Origin: Paeniglutamicibacter psychrophenolicus
GTDB lineage: Bacteria > Actinomycetota > Actinomycetes > Actinomycetales > Micrococcaceae
DNA: 64,000 nt
NCBI RefSeq assembly: GCF_030812255.1
Contig: NZ_JAUSSH010000010.1
Coordinates: 62,001-126,000 of the forward strand
Direction: 5' to 3'
Of the stretch, positions 10,340 to 19,297 are shown in pieces. The notes under the pieces are model-generated. The model searched no databases. It worked only from the letters and a program-made list of their open reading frames with translations, and was not told where the DNA came from. The position numbers and the translations under genes are program-made. Numbering within the stretch: the first letter of the stretch is position 1; each line of letters opens with the position of its first letter.

Positions 10340-11236
10340 ATGACCCTCACCCTCGTACTGACCCTCCTGCTTTCGGTGCTGATCGGGCTCTCGCTCGGCC
10401 TGCTCGGCGGGGGCGGGTCCATCCTCACAGTCCCGATCCTCACCTATGTTGCTGGCATGAACCCCAAGGAAGCCATCGCCGCCTCGCTCTTCGTCGTCGG
10501 CGCCACCTCCGCCGTCAGCGCCGTGACCCACGCCCGAAAGAAGCGCGTCAAATGGCGCACCGGGCTGGTCTTCGGGGTCGCCGGCATGGCCGGGGCCTTC
10601 GGCGGTGGCCTGCTCGGGGGCCACATCCCCGGAACGATCCTCATGATCGCCTTTGCCCTCATGATGGTCGCCACCTCCCTGGCCATGATCCGCGGCCGCA
10701 AAGACCGCACCACCGTGGCCCACGACGGTGAGCTCCCCCTGCTCAAGGTCATCCTCGAGGGCCTGGTCGTGGGCCTGGTCACCGGGCTCGTCGGCGCCGG
10801 CGGCGGCTTCCTTGTCGTCCCGGCACTCGCCCTGCTCGGCGGCCTGTCGATGCCCGTCGCGGTCGGCACCTCGCTGGTGGTTATCGCCATGAAGTCCTTC
10901 GCCGGACTTGGCGGCTACCTCACCACCGTCTCGCTGGACTGGGTCCTGGTCGGCGGGGTCACCGCCGCCGCGATCCTCGGCTCCTTCCTCGGCGCCCGGC
11001 TGGCCGGACGGATCCCCGAAGCGGCCCTGCGCAAGGGATTTGGCTTCTTCGTCCTGGCCATGGGCGTCTTCGTCCTCGTCCAGGAACTGCCTTCCCCGGC
11101 CAATCTCGTCCTGGGCATCACCGCCGGCGCAACCGCGGCGGTTGCGGCGCTGTGCTGGTTCGTGATCCCCGCCTGCCCCCTGCGGCGCAAATCGCTCACA
11201 CCCCCTGCCGCCAACATGGCAACCGAAGCCCGCTAG
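10340..11236 (+). CDS. TauE/SafE (TSUP) family sulfite or thiosulfate exporter
   Basis: A 298-residue integral-membrane protein with about eight helices in two homologous halves. Each half has a Gly-rich signature (LGLLGGGGSILTVPIL near residue 20; GLVGAGGGFLVVPALALLGG near 155). TSUP carriers move sulfur anions such as sulfite, sulfoacetate and thiosulfate. Its place behind the persulfide dioxygenase and rhodanese genes suggests export of sulfite or thiosulfate made by them. The substrate is inferred from context only. Confidence 0.9.
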   Translation: MTLTLVLTLLLSVLIGLSLGLLGGGGSILTVPILTYVAGMNPKEAIAASLFVVGATSAVSAVTHARKKRVKWRTGLVFGVAGMAGAFGGGLLGGHIPGTILMIAFALMMVATSLAMIRGRKDRTTVAHDGELPLLKVILEGLVVGLVTGLVGAGGGFLVVPALALLGGLSMPVAVGTSLVVIAMKSFAGLGGYLTTVSLDWVLVGGVTAAAILGSFLGARLAGRIPEAALRKGFGFFVLAMGVFVLVQELPSPANLVLGITAGATAAVAALCWFVIPACPLRRKSLTPPAANMATEAR

Positions 11237-11291
11237 TCTCCGGCTCCCCGCCGAGTTGCCCCTCCAACCCCGGCACCCCAGGAGCCAGCGC

Positions 11292-12620
11292 ATGAAACCG
11301 TCCACCACCAAGATCCTCCCCGTCCTGGGTTTGCGCGCCAACGCGGCGCAGTTCGCCCTGCTTGTCGCGGTCAACGCGCTGGTCGGCGGGATGGTCGGGC
11401 AGCAGCAAACCGTCCTGCCGCTGCTGGCCCACGCCGAGTTCGGCCTGGGCGGATACACGTTCCTCTTCGCCTACGTCGCGGCCTTCGGGATCGCCAAGGC
11501 GGCCTCCAACTGGTTCGCCGGAACCCTCTCGGACCGCTACGGCCGCAAACCCGTGCTGTTGGCCGGCTGGCTCTTCGCCATCCCGGTGCCACTGCTGCTC
11601 ATCTTCGCCCCGGACTGGAGCTGGGTCGTCGCGGCGAACGTGCTGCTGGGCATCAACCAGGGCCTGACCTGGTCCACCACCGTCATCATGAAAATCGACC
11701 TGGTGGGACCGGCGCAGCGCGGCCTGGCCATGGGCCTGAACGAGGCCGCAGGCTACGGGGCCGTGGCAGCCACCTCCCTGCTGGCCGGATACCTCGCCGA
11801 ACAATACGGGCTGCGACCCGCACCCTTCCTCCTGGGCCTGGCCTACACCGCCTTGGCGCTGCTGCTGTCGGGGGTGTTCGTCCGGGAGACCCGCCCCCAC
11901 GCACTCCTTGATGCCTGAAACATGGCATCCCGAGGCACCTCCGTGAGGCATGGCATGGACGCCGACCTGGCCAACCGCCAGGTCTTTGCCCTGGCCAGCT
12001 TCCGGGAACCGGCTTTGTCCTCGGCGAGCCTGGCCGGATTGGTGAACAACCTGAATTTCGGACTCTCGTGGGGCCTGTTCCCGCTCCTGTTCGCCACCGC
12101 GGACCTCGGCACCAGCCAGATCGGCCTGCTCTTCGCCCTGTATCCCGGGGTGTGGGGCATTGTCCAAATGTTCACCGGTGCCCTCTCGGACCGGATCGGG
12201 CGCAAACACCTCATCACCACCGGCATGCTGGTCCAGGCCGGGGCCCTGACCCTCATCGCACTCGGAAACGGCTTTGGAGCCTGGGCGGCCGGAACGGTGT
12301 TGCTCGGCGCTGGAACCGCCATGGTCTACCCCACGCTGCTGGCCGCCGTCGGCGACGCTGCACACCCCATCTGGCGGGGACGGGCAGTGGGGGTCTACCG
12401 GGTCTGGCGCGACCTCGGATACGCCGTCGGAGCCATCGCCGGCGGGATCATCGCCGACCTGTTGGGACTGCACGCGGCCATCTGGATGGCCGCCACCCTC
12501 AGCGCCGCCGCAGCCCTTACCGTCGCGGTCCGCATGTATGAAACACACCCGCCGCATCCCCGGCCATCCCCTGCCGCTGATGTGTCGGCAATGCTTCCGC
12601 ATGATCGCCCCAACACCTAG
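11292..12620 (+). pseudogene. MFS transporter interrupted by one in-frame TGA
   Basis: Two adjacent frames in the same phase make one 12-helix major facilitator protein. The first part (11292-11918, 208 aa) carries helices 1-6 and the loop motif GTLSDRYGRKPVLLAGW. The second (11922-12620, 232 aa) carries helices 7-12 and the matching GALSDRIGRKHLITTGM. Only a TGA at 11916-11918 and one Asn codon separate them. The first part ends in the usual central loop (RETRPHALLDA) and the second begins in that loop (ASRGTSVRHGMD). A single nonsense substitution explains this better than two half-transporters. The start at 11292 has GGAG at 8 bases. The gene follows the TSUP exporter gene. Confidence 0.85.
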
Positions 12621-12707
12621 CATGGGCACGGAACCGAGGGATCCCGCCGTGGCAGACCACGCAGCCGCCCGGGCAGGCCTCCACACGACAATCCCAGGGG
12701 AAACACA

Positions 12708-13118
12708 ATGACGTACACCCACGCCATCACCGTCCCGCTCTCATGGCAAGACGCCGTCGCCAGGACCCGCAGCGCCCTGACGGAACAGGGTTTCGGTGTC
12801 CTGACGGAGATCGACGTGAAGGAGACCTTCACCCGGAAGCTGGGCCGGGAAGCCGGGAACGCCGTGGGGGACTACATCATCCTGGGGGCCTGCAACCCGC
12901 AATTGGCCCAGCGCGGCATCACCGCCGAACCCCAGTTGGGCGCGCTGCTCCCATGCAACGTCGTGGTGCGTCGCGCCCCCGACGCCACGAAAACCACCAT
13001 CGAGGCCATCGACCCGCAAACCATGGTCCAGCTCAGCCCGAGCGAAGCGACACGCGATGTCGCCAACGACGCCGATGCCCGCCTTCAGGCGGCGTTGAAG
13101 AGTATTTCCACGACCTAG
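12708..13118 (+). CDS. DUF302 family protein
   Basis: A 136-residue soluble protein of the DUF302 family, which is structurally known but without assigned biochemistry. It shows the typical N-terminus (AVARTRSALTEQGFGVLTEIDVKETF), ILGACNPQLAQRG in the middle and LLPCNVVVRR near residue 85. Its ATG follows AGGGGAAACACA. DUF302 genes often stand beside rhodanese or thiol-redox genes, and here it closes the sulfur operon. A role in persulfide or redox handling is an inference from position. Confidence 0.88.
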   Translation: MTYTHAITVPLSWQDAVARTRSALTEQGFGVLTEIDVKETFTRKLGREAGNAVGDYIILGACNPQLAQRGITAEPQLGALLPCNVVVRRAPDATKTTIEAIDPQTMVQLSPSEATRDVANDADARLQAALKSISTT

Positions 13119-13469
13119 GTCGGCCAGGTTTCAACCCGAAGCGCCGAGACTACGGTGCGCTTGTTTGGCATCGAACACGCGCTCCGCAGAGCCTGGACGG
13201 TGCCGGCCCCTGCACCAGCCGATCCGGCAGACCCAGACGATGGCGCGGAAAGAGCTTTCGAGCGGCACGGCCGGCATTTTTTCGTCTTCGCGGCTGCGTG
13301 TCCCGGCATCCCGGTCCCGGATGGATCCGTGCAATTCGTTTACCGGGCATCCGGGGCTGCCACAGCCTGCGCAGGGTCGGGCCCAGGCCTGCAGGCCAAA
13401 GACCGTGGCCATGGTCCCACCCCCAAGGGGCGGGACCATGGCCACGGTCTTGTTGTCGTGCCAGGGTGC
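13119..13469. other. Intergenic between the convergent sulfur operon and rnj
   Basis: About 350 bp without a supported gene. It holds the long inverted repeat described separately and otherwise only short frames without family features. Confidence 0.6.
13399..13451 (-). terminator. Long perfect hairpin after rnj
   Basis: A perfect 20-bp stem (AAGACCGTGGCCATGGTCCC and its complement) encloses a 13-base loop that itself contains CCCCAAGGGG. It begins about 20 bp past the rnj stop codon and lies between convergent genes, so it probably ends rnj transcription. There is no long U-tract. Confidence 0.65.
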
Positions 13470-15176
13470 TTAGGCTTCGAGCACGACCGGGACGATCATG
13501 GGCTTGCGGCGCAGCTTGCGCGACACCCACGAACCGATGACCCGGCGGACGATCTGCTGCAACTGGGCCGTGGTGTGCGTCGGGTTGTTGCGCACCGCGT
13601 CCTCGATGGCTTCGGCAATCTTCGGCTTGATCTCGTCAAAGACGTTGTCGTCCTCGGCCACGCCGCGGGCGTGGATCTCGGGTCCGGAGATCAGCTTGCC
13701 GGTCTGGCGGTTGATCACCGAGATGATCGAGATGAAGCCCTCTTCGGCCAGCGTGACGCGGTCCTTGAGGTCTTCGTCGGTGATGGTGCCGACCTTGGAG
13801 CCGTCCACGTACACGAACCCGCAGTCGACCTGGCCCACGAGCTTGGCCACGCCGTCCCGCAGGTCCACGACCGACCCGTCCTCGGTGAGCAGCACGTTCT
13901 CCGCCGGCACGCCGGACTGGGCGGCCAGGCGGGCGTTGGCGATCAGGTGGCGGGTCTCGCCGTGCACCGGCATCACGTTCAGCGGCTGCAGGATGTTGTA
14001 GCAGTACAGCAGTTCGCCGGCCGAGGCGTGGCCCGAGACGTGGATCTTGGCCATGCCCTTGTGGATCACGTCGGCGCCCAGGCGCATCAGGCCGTTGATC
14101 ACGCGGAACACCGAGTTCTCGTTGCCCGGGATCAGCGAGGAGGCCAGGATGACGGTGTCGCCCGGGCCGACCTGGATGCGGTGGTCTCCGGTGGCCATGC
14201 GCGAGAGCGCGGCCATCGGCTCGCCCTGCGAACCGGTGGACATCAGCACGACCTTGTTGTCCGGCAGCTTGTCCACGTTCTTCATGTCCACCAGGATCCC
14301 GGCGGGGATGTGCAGGTAGCCAAGCTTCTCGGCGATGGTCATGTTGCGCACCATGGAGCGGCCGATGAAGGCGACCTTGCGGCCGTGCACCTGGGCGGCG
14401 TCGATGACCTGCTGCACGCGGTGCATGTGCGAGGAGAAGGAGGCGACGATGATGCGCTTGCGCGCACGGCCGAAGAGGGCCTCGAGCACCGGGCCGATTT
14501 CCTTCTCGGCGGTGGTGAAGCCGGGGACGTCCGCATTGGTGGAGTCGGGCATGAACAGGTCAACGCCCTCGTCTGCCAGGCGGGCGAAGTGGCGAAGGTC
14601 GGTGATGCGGCCGTCCAGCGGCAGCTGGTCCATCTTGAAGTCGCCGGTGTGCAGCACGTTGCCGGCATCCGTGCGGATGAACACGGCAAGCGCGTCCGGG
14701 ATCGAGTGGTTGACGGCAATGAATTCGGTCTCGAACGGGCCGAAGGTCTCCACGTCGCCCTCGACCACCTGGCGCAGCACCGGCTTGATGCGGTGCTCCT
14801 CCAGCTTGGCCGAGATCAGCGCGAGGGTCAGCCGCGAACCGATCAGCGGGATGTCCCCGCGCAGGCGCAAAAGGTACGGTACGGCGCCGATGTGGTCCTC
14901 GTGGCCGTGGGTGAGCACGAGGCCGACCACGTCGTCGAGGCGGTCCTTGATGTAGCTGAAATCGGGCAGGATGACGTCCACGCCCGGCTGGTGCTCCTCG
15001 GGGAAGAGCAGTCCGCAGTCGACGATCAGCAGCTTGCCGTCAATTTCGAAGACGGCCATGTTCCGCCCGATCTCGCCCAGGCCACCGAGCGGCACGATGC
15101 GCAAGGTGCCCGGCTTGAGCTTGGGCGGAAGGTTGTGGAGCACCGTATCGGTGACCACTGAAGTGGAATCGGTCAT
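13470..15176 (-). CDS. rnj: Ribonuclease J
   Basis: A 568-residue metallo-beta-lactamase/beta-CASP ribonuclease with 5'-3' exo- and endonuclease activity in mRNA decay and rRNA processing. The zinc motif HGHEDHIGA lies near residues 86-94, HTGDFKMD near 190, the beta-CASP region in the middle, and HVSGHASAGELLY around 375. The C-terminal domain is present (AEAIEDAVRNNPTHTTAQLQQ). The ATG at 15176 follows AAAGG, and the gene starts 16 bp after dapA, as in M. tuberculosis (dapA, then rnj). Confidence 0.96.
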   Translation of the reverse strand: MTDSTSVVTDTVLHNLPPKLKPGTLRIVPLGGLGEIGRNMAVFEIDGKLLIVDCGLLFPEEHQPGVDVILPDFSYIKDRLDDVVGLVLTHGHEDHIGAVPYLLRLRGDIPLIGSRLTLALISAKLEEHRIKPVLRQVVEGDVETFGPFETEFIAVNHSIPDALAVFIRTDAGNVLHTGDFKMDQLPLDGRITDLRHFARLADEGVDLFMPDSTNADVPGFTTAEKEIGPVLEALFGRARKRIIVASFSSHMHRVQQVIDAAQVHGRKVAFIGRSMVRNMTIAEKLGYLHIPAGILVDMKNVDKLPDNKVVLMSTGSQGEPMAALSRMATGDHRIQVGPGDTVILASSLIPGNENSVFRVINGLMRLGADVIHKGMAKIHVSGHASAGELLYCYNILQPLNVMPVHGETRHLIANARLAAQSGVPAENVLLTEDGSVVDLRDGVAKLVGQVDCGFVYVDGSKVGTITDEDLKDRVTLAEEGFISIISVINRQTGKLISGPEIHARGVAEDDNVFDEIKPKIAEAIEDAVRNNPTHTTAQLQQIVRRVIGSWVSRKLRRKPMIVPVVLEA

Positions 15177-15191
15177 GAATGAATTACCTTT

Positions 15192-16109
15192 CTAGATCTC
15201 CCATCCGCCCTCGCGCAAATCGGTGCGGATGGTTTCGAGTTCCGTTTCCGACGGTGCCACAAGCGGCAGCCGGACCACGGCGTTGGGCAGGACTCCCTGC
15301 CAGTTAAGGATCTGTTTTGCCGCGACGGCGCCCTGGACGTGGCTCATCACGGCACGCTGGATCGGGTCCAGCGCGAAGTGCGCGGCGCGTGCGGTGGCCA
15401 GGTCGCCGGCGAGCATCGCGTCCACCAGGGTGCGGTACTGGGCCGCGGCGACGTGGGCCGTGACCGAGACGACGCCGATGGCGCCCGCGGCCATCAGCGG
15501 CAGCGTCAGCCCGTCGTCGCCCGAGTACACGTCCAGGTCGGTGTTGGCCAGGACGGTGGTGGTGGACTGGTAGTCGGCCTTCGCGTCCTTCAGTGCCACG
15601 ACCAGGGGGTTCTTCGCCAGGGTGATGATGGTTTCCGGGGCCATGGCGATTCCGGCGCGTCCGGGGATGTCATAGAGCATCACCGGCAGCTGCGTCGCCG
15701 CGACGATGGCCTCGACGTGGGCGATGACGCCCGCCTGGGAAGGCTTGTTGTAGTACGGCGCGGTCACCAGGATGCCGTGCACCCCGGCGTCCTTCGCTGC
15801 CAGCGAGAGCTGGATCGAGTGTGCGGTGTCATTGGTGGTGGACCCGGCCAGGACCTTGGCCCGGTGCCCCACCGCCTTGACCACGGCGGCGAACAAGGCG
15901 ATGTTTTCCTCATCGCGAAGCGTGGAGGTTTCCCCGGTGGTGCCGGTGACGACCAGTCCGTCGCAGCCGTCGTCGACAAGCTTGGTGGCCAGCTTCGCGG
16001 CCGACTCGTAGTCAACCTCCCCGTTGTCCTTGAAGGGAGTCACCATGGCGGTGAGCACCGTTCCGAAGGTGTAGTTCTTGCCCGGGGTATGCAACGCAGT
16101 TTCAGCCAT
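15192..16109 (-). CDS. dapA: 4-hydroxy-tetrahydrodipicolinate synthase
   Basis: A 305-residue TIM-barrel aldolase that condenses pyruvate with aspartate semialdehyde in diaminopimelate and lysine synthesis. The Schiff-base Lys174 (VALKDAKADY), Tyr146 (LYDIPGRAG) and the TGTTGE loop at 55-60 are intact. The ATG at 16109 is preceded by GTAGGAACC; an upstream ATG at 16154 would add 15 residues that lack family similarity. Cotranscribed with rnj. dapB lies about 9 kb away. Confidence 0.96.
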   Translation of the reverse strand: MAETALHTPGKNYTFGTVLTAMVTPFKDNGEVDYESAAKLATKLVDDGCDGLVVTGTTGETSTLRDEENIALFAAVVKAVGHRAKVLAGSTTNDTAHSIQLSLAAKDAGVHGILVTAPYYNKPSQAGVIAHVEAIVAATQLPVMLYDIPGRAGIAMAPETIITLAKNPLVVALKDAKADYQSTTTVLANTDLDVYSGDDGLTLPLMAAGAIGVVSVTAHVAAAQYRTLVDAMLAGDLATARAAHFALDPIQRAVMSHVQGAVAAKQILNWQGVLPNAVVRLPLVAPSETELETIRTDLREGGWEI

Positions 16110-16173
16110 GGTTCCTACGTTACCCTTTGGATCCTTCAAGGTTTGATTCGGCACATGCGTTTAGGCTGTAAAC

Positions 16174-17418
16174 ATGACGCAATTCTCCACCCCGGGCGCC
16201 TCCGCACACGCTGCCTCCGGTTCCGGGCGCGGTGCCCGCACCCGGATCGCGGGTGTCGACGCGGCGCGCGGATTGGCCCTGCTGGGGATGGTTGCGGTGC
16301 ACATCATGCCGCTGCGGATCATCACGGCCGAGGGCGCCGCGGCGCCCTCGTGGGCCGCCACGCTGTTTTCCGGGCGGGCCTCGGCGCTCTTTGTGGTGCT
16401 GGCCGGGGTCGGGCTCGCGCTGCTGTCCGGCGGATCGGCGAAGATCGGTGCGCCGAAGCTGGCCGGGATCAGGAGGAGCGTGGCCGTGCGGGCGGTGCTG
16501 ATCTTCGTGCTCGGCCTGGGCCTGGGGATCCTGGACACCAACGTGGCGGTGATCCTGGTGCACTACGGGGTGCTCTTTGCCTGCGCGATCCCGTTCCTGA
16601 ACATGCGCGCCAGAACCCTGGGCTTCTGGGCCGCCGGCTGGCTGCTGCTCTCCCCGATCGCGCTGTACCTGCTGCGGCCCTGGCTGTCCGGGGTGCTCGA
16701 TCCCTTCCGGCTGGGTGCCTCGCCGCTGCCCGAGGACCTGTTCACCCCCGCGGTGTTCGCCGCCGATGTGCTGGTCACCGGCTACTACCCGGTGGTCGTG
16801 TGGTTTGGCTTCATCCTGGCCGGGCTGTGCGTGGGGCGCCTGGGGTTGGCCCGCCCGCCGGTGGCCCTGGCCATCGGTGCGTCCGGGGCCGTGCTGGCGG
16901 TGGGCGCCAAGGCGCTCTCCGCGTGGCTGCTGGCCTCCCCCGGGGCCATGGCGTCGCTGGCCAAGGCCGCGGACCTGGGACGAAGCGAGCTCTCGGTGGC
17001 ACTGGTGACGGGCCAGCGGCTGGGCGGGGCGATGGACACGCCCTGGTTCCTGGCCGTGTCCGCTCCGCACACCGGCGCACCGTTGGATGTGCTGCATGTG
17101 GCCGGCTGCGCCCTGGCGGTGCTGGGCGCGGTGCAATTGGTGTGCCTGGCCTTCAGCGCGCTGCTTGGCTCGGTCGGCGAGATGCTGCTGTGGCCGCTGA
17201 CCGGGGCCGGGGCGGCAACGCTCACGCTGTATTCGGCGCACCTGGCGGGCCTGGACCTGTTCAGCGATGTCTCCGCCCCGTTGCCGCGCACCAGCCTGTT
17301 CATCATCTATGCGGTCGCTTGCCTGCTGGCCGGGCTGGTCTTTAAGTTCCTGGGGCGGCGCGGACCGCTCGAGGCGCTGGTGCACTCGGTGTCGCGGACG
17401 CTGGGACGCGCCGCGTAG
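16174..17418 (+). CDS. DUF418/heparan-alpha-glucosaminide acetyltransferase-like membrane protein
   Basis: A 414-residue polytopic membrane protein with about ten helices. It begins with a short basic tail and RIAGVDAARGLALLGMVAVH, the hallmark of the membrane acyltransferase group that includes DUF418, DUF1624 and HGSNAT-like proteins; the His in VAVH is characteristic. Members are thought to acylate cell-envelope or extracellular substrates, but this substrate is unknown. It is divergent from dapA across a 64-bp gap that must hold both promoters. Confidence 0.82.
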   Translation: MTQFSTPGASAHAASGSGRGARTRIAGVDAARGLALLGMVAVHIMPLRIITAEGAAAPSWAATLFSGRASALFVVLAGVGLALLSGGSAKIGAPKLAGIRRSVAVRAVLIFVLGLGLGILDTNVAVILVHYGVLFACAIPFLNMRARTLGFWAAGWLLLSPIALYLLRPWLSGVLDPFRLGASPLPEDLFTPAVFAADVLVTGYYPVVVWFGFILAGLCVGRLGLARPPVALAIGASGAVLAVGAKALSAWLLASPGAMASLAKAADLGRSELSVALVTGQRLGGAMDTPWFLAVSAPHTGAPLDVLHVAGCALAVLGAVQLVCLAFSALLGSVGEMLLWPLTGAGAATLTLYSAHLAGLDLFSDVSAPLPRTSLFIIYAVACLLAGLVFKFLGRRGPLEALVHSVSRTLGRAA

Positions 17419-17515
17419 AACCACCCTGCGACCCTGGATGAGGGATCCCGCGGCATACGGCAAGGCCTTCTGGCAAGATCATGACTGATGAGATCCACGA
17501 CCGAGGCACCATGCA

Positions 17516-17902
17516 ATGAACCACGGCTCTCGCCGGGTGCCCGGTGATCCGTTGGGCCCCCATGAACGTGCCCTGCTGGAGCTCCTGTGCTCGGGCACGT
17601 GGCACGGAACCAGCGAGGCGCGCCAGCAGCTGGCCCACGCCCGCTGGGGCGGGTTGGAGTTCGATGGCTGCGAATGCTTCCTGGTCGAGGTGCCCGAGGA
17701 CCTGGATCTTCCAAGGATTCCCAAGCGTTCGGGCGGGCCGTTTGCGACTGTGGACGTCCTTGATGGAGAAACCGCACTTGGCCATCTGAACCTCTGGGCG
17801 CTGGAAAGACTCCTGTATTCGGTGGACCACATGACGTTCGACGCCCCGGATGGGAAGCTCCCCGCCGTGGAGCTTCTCGGCGACGGACCCTTCAAGGGCT
17901 GA
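17516..17902 (+). CDS. Hypothetical protein (128 aa)
   Basis: A 128-residue soluble acidic protein that I do not recognise. It reads as a single compact domain (LLELLCSGTWHGTSEARQQL at about 20-40, then CECFLVEVPEDLDLP and LNLWALERLLYSVDHM). There is no signal peptide or membrane helix. The ATG at 17516 has GAGG nine bases upstream. Codon use matches neighbouring genes, so it is probably real. It follows the membrane acyltransferase gene by 97 bp and may share its transcript. Confidence 0.6.
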   Translation: MNHGSRRVPGDPLGPHERALLELLCSGTWHGTSEARQQLAHARWGGLEFDGCECFLVEVPEDLDLPRIPKRSGGPFATVDVLDGETALGHLNLWALERLLYSVDHMTFDAPDGKLPAVELLGDGPFKG

Positions 17903-18003
17903 ACGGACCCACGGCTTGGCGGTCGAACCGGACGACGCGAATGGTCGCAACCACATTTAGCCGAGCCCCTGGTGGCCGGTCGCTCACCGTGATCTTCCGG
18001 CCG

Positions 18004-18700
18004 CTACGGGTCAAGCAGCAGCGAGCGCAAGGTGCTCCGCGTCGCCGTGCCCACCTTCAACGCATCGAAGATCTCTCTGGCTCCCCCGGCTACCTCCCGA
18101 ACCATCGGGTGCTTGTACGCCAACCAGGATTCGACCGTGCTCTGTGTCCACTTGGCCTGCTGGTCGATCGTGGGTAAATGGTTCGCAACACCGGCCATGG
18201 CACGGACGGAGGCGGGTAATCCGCGGCGACGAGCATGGGGTCCACCCCGGCGTTGCCCGGAAGCAGTGCACAGATCATCCCGGTGCGGTCCCGCCCCGCA
18301 CTGCAGTGGAGCAGAACGCCCGGGGCGGCGGTGGCGATGGCTTCGAGTGCCGCCCGCACCAGATGCGGCTGCAGGAGCCAGTTGTGGCTCCAGCATTTGG
18401 GGGAATCGAGGATCGGGAAGCACGCTTCCCTGAACGCGGGGTCCTCGTGGTCCTCGGTCGGCGCCTGCCGGATCGCGATCCCGGCGAGCTCTTCGGCCGG
18501 AACCACCGGGTCGGTGGCTTGGGCTCCGGCCTCGTAGGCACAGCGCAGGCCCACGATCGTGGACAGCCCCGGTGCCGAGCTGCGCTCCAGCCCTCCCGCC
18601 CCAATCGATCACGGCGTGGCCCCCGTGCCAGCCGCCCCGGGATTGTCGTGCTGCCCCCGGTAAGTGCCAACGAGTGCAGGGGAAGTTGTCAACAGTTGAC
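18004..18700 (-). pseudogene. Tyrosine-protein phosphatase, several frameshifts
   Basis: Pieces of one DSP-like (PF13350-type) tyrosine phosphatase lie in shifting frames. The N-terminal VDNF is followed in another frame by LALTGGSTTIPGRLARG. A third frame carries GAGGLERSSAPGLSTIVGLRCAYEAGA and the intact P-loop HCSAGRDRTGM. The C-terminal ASVRAMAGVANHLPTIDQQ to LLLDP is in yet another frame. The last break is visible at about 18218, where one base appears lost after the codons for AADY. At least three frame changes make this a decayed gene. Neighbours are also accessory. Confidence 0.8.
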
Positions 18701-18779
18701 CAGCCTTTGCCCGATTGGCTCCTGGGGCTGTACTCAGAGCTCCGGCGCGCACCGCCGAGTCCCACTGACGCCGGGATGC

Positions 18780-18808
18780 TTGACACATCTGAACTAGTCA
18801 TGAAGTAT
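18780..18808 (+). promoter_or_regulatory. Candidate promoter, leaderless antitoxin gene
   Basis: TTGACA (18780-18785) is followed after 17 bp by AAGTAT (18803-18808). A transcript starting seven bases later would begin at the ATG at 18815. No good ribosome site precedes that ATG, so a leaderless mRNA is plausible. Confidence 0.45.
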
Positions 18809-18814
18809 GGATCT

Positions 18815-19297
18815 ATGAGTGCTGCACGACTTCTTCCCCCTACACGGACCGAGAACTTCTCAACTTTTTTGCGTCACCCCAACAGCGTGATCGAGAAGTT
18901 GGAGCAGGGTGAAATTCGTTTGTCCCGTCGAGGCGCCGAAGACCTTGTCATTGCTCGTGTCAGCCAGGACAGCCAAAACCGTGAAGCTTTGGAACATCTC
19001 GCAAGACTCATAGCAGCCAGCCTTGACGACGATACTTGCGATCGCATGGCCAACAGTCTCGCTGATGAATACACCTGGATTGAGTTCCTGCCGATAGACG
19101 AGCGACGAGAGTTCGTCGGTTCATACTTTCGGCTTCTACGGGCAAGCGCCAAACTTGGCGCATTCGGCCGGGTTACCGAGCTTCTGAATTCTTGGGAGGG
19201 CACGGCGGAAGCCTATGCACTCGGGCTAGAACCAGCCGAAATCGATGAAGATTTCCTTGCATCCAAGGAATCCCTGGTCCCGAACCCTCGCACATGA
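18815..19297 (+). CDS. Probable antitoxin of a type II-like pair
   Basis: A 160-residue protein. Its N-terminus resembles the prevent-host-death (Phd/YefM) DNA-binding fold: residues 10-50 include NFSTFLRHPNSVIEKLEQGE, then IRLSRRGAEDLVIARVSQ. A helical C-terminal region of about 100 residues follows (AASLDDDTCDRMANSLADEY, FVGSYFRLLRASAKLGAFG) that could neutralise the toxin. Its stop codon overlaps the next gene as ATGA, a common toxin-antitoxin arrangement. Earlier in-frame ATGs exist at 18776 and 18800; 18815 was chosen from promoter spacing. Assignment rests on fold-like features and organisation. Confidence 0.65.
   Translation: MSAARLLPPTRTENFSTFLRHPNSVIEKLEQGEIRLSRRGAEDLVIARVSQDSQNREALEHLARLIAASLDDDTCDRMANSLADEYTWIEFLPIDERREFVGSYFRLLRASAKLGAFGRVTELLNSWEGTAEAYALGLEPAEIDEDFLASKESLVPNPRT

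Noticed and set aside
11916-11918. Selenocysteine at the TGA inside the MFS gene.
   Set aside because: There is no visible SECIS-like hairpin directly after it, MFS carriers do not use selenocysteine, and a nonsense change is simpler.
13155-17345. Two 668-codon frames antisense to rnj and dapA.
   Set aside because: Both are shadows of certain genes and lack any recognisable domain.
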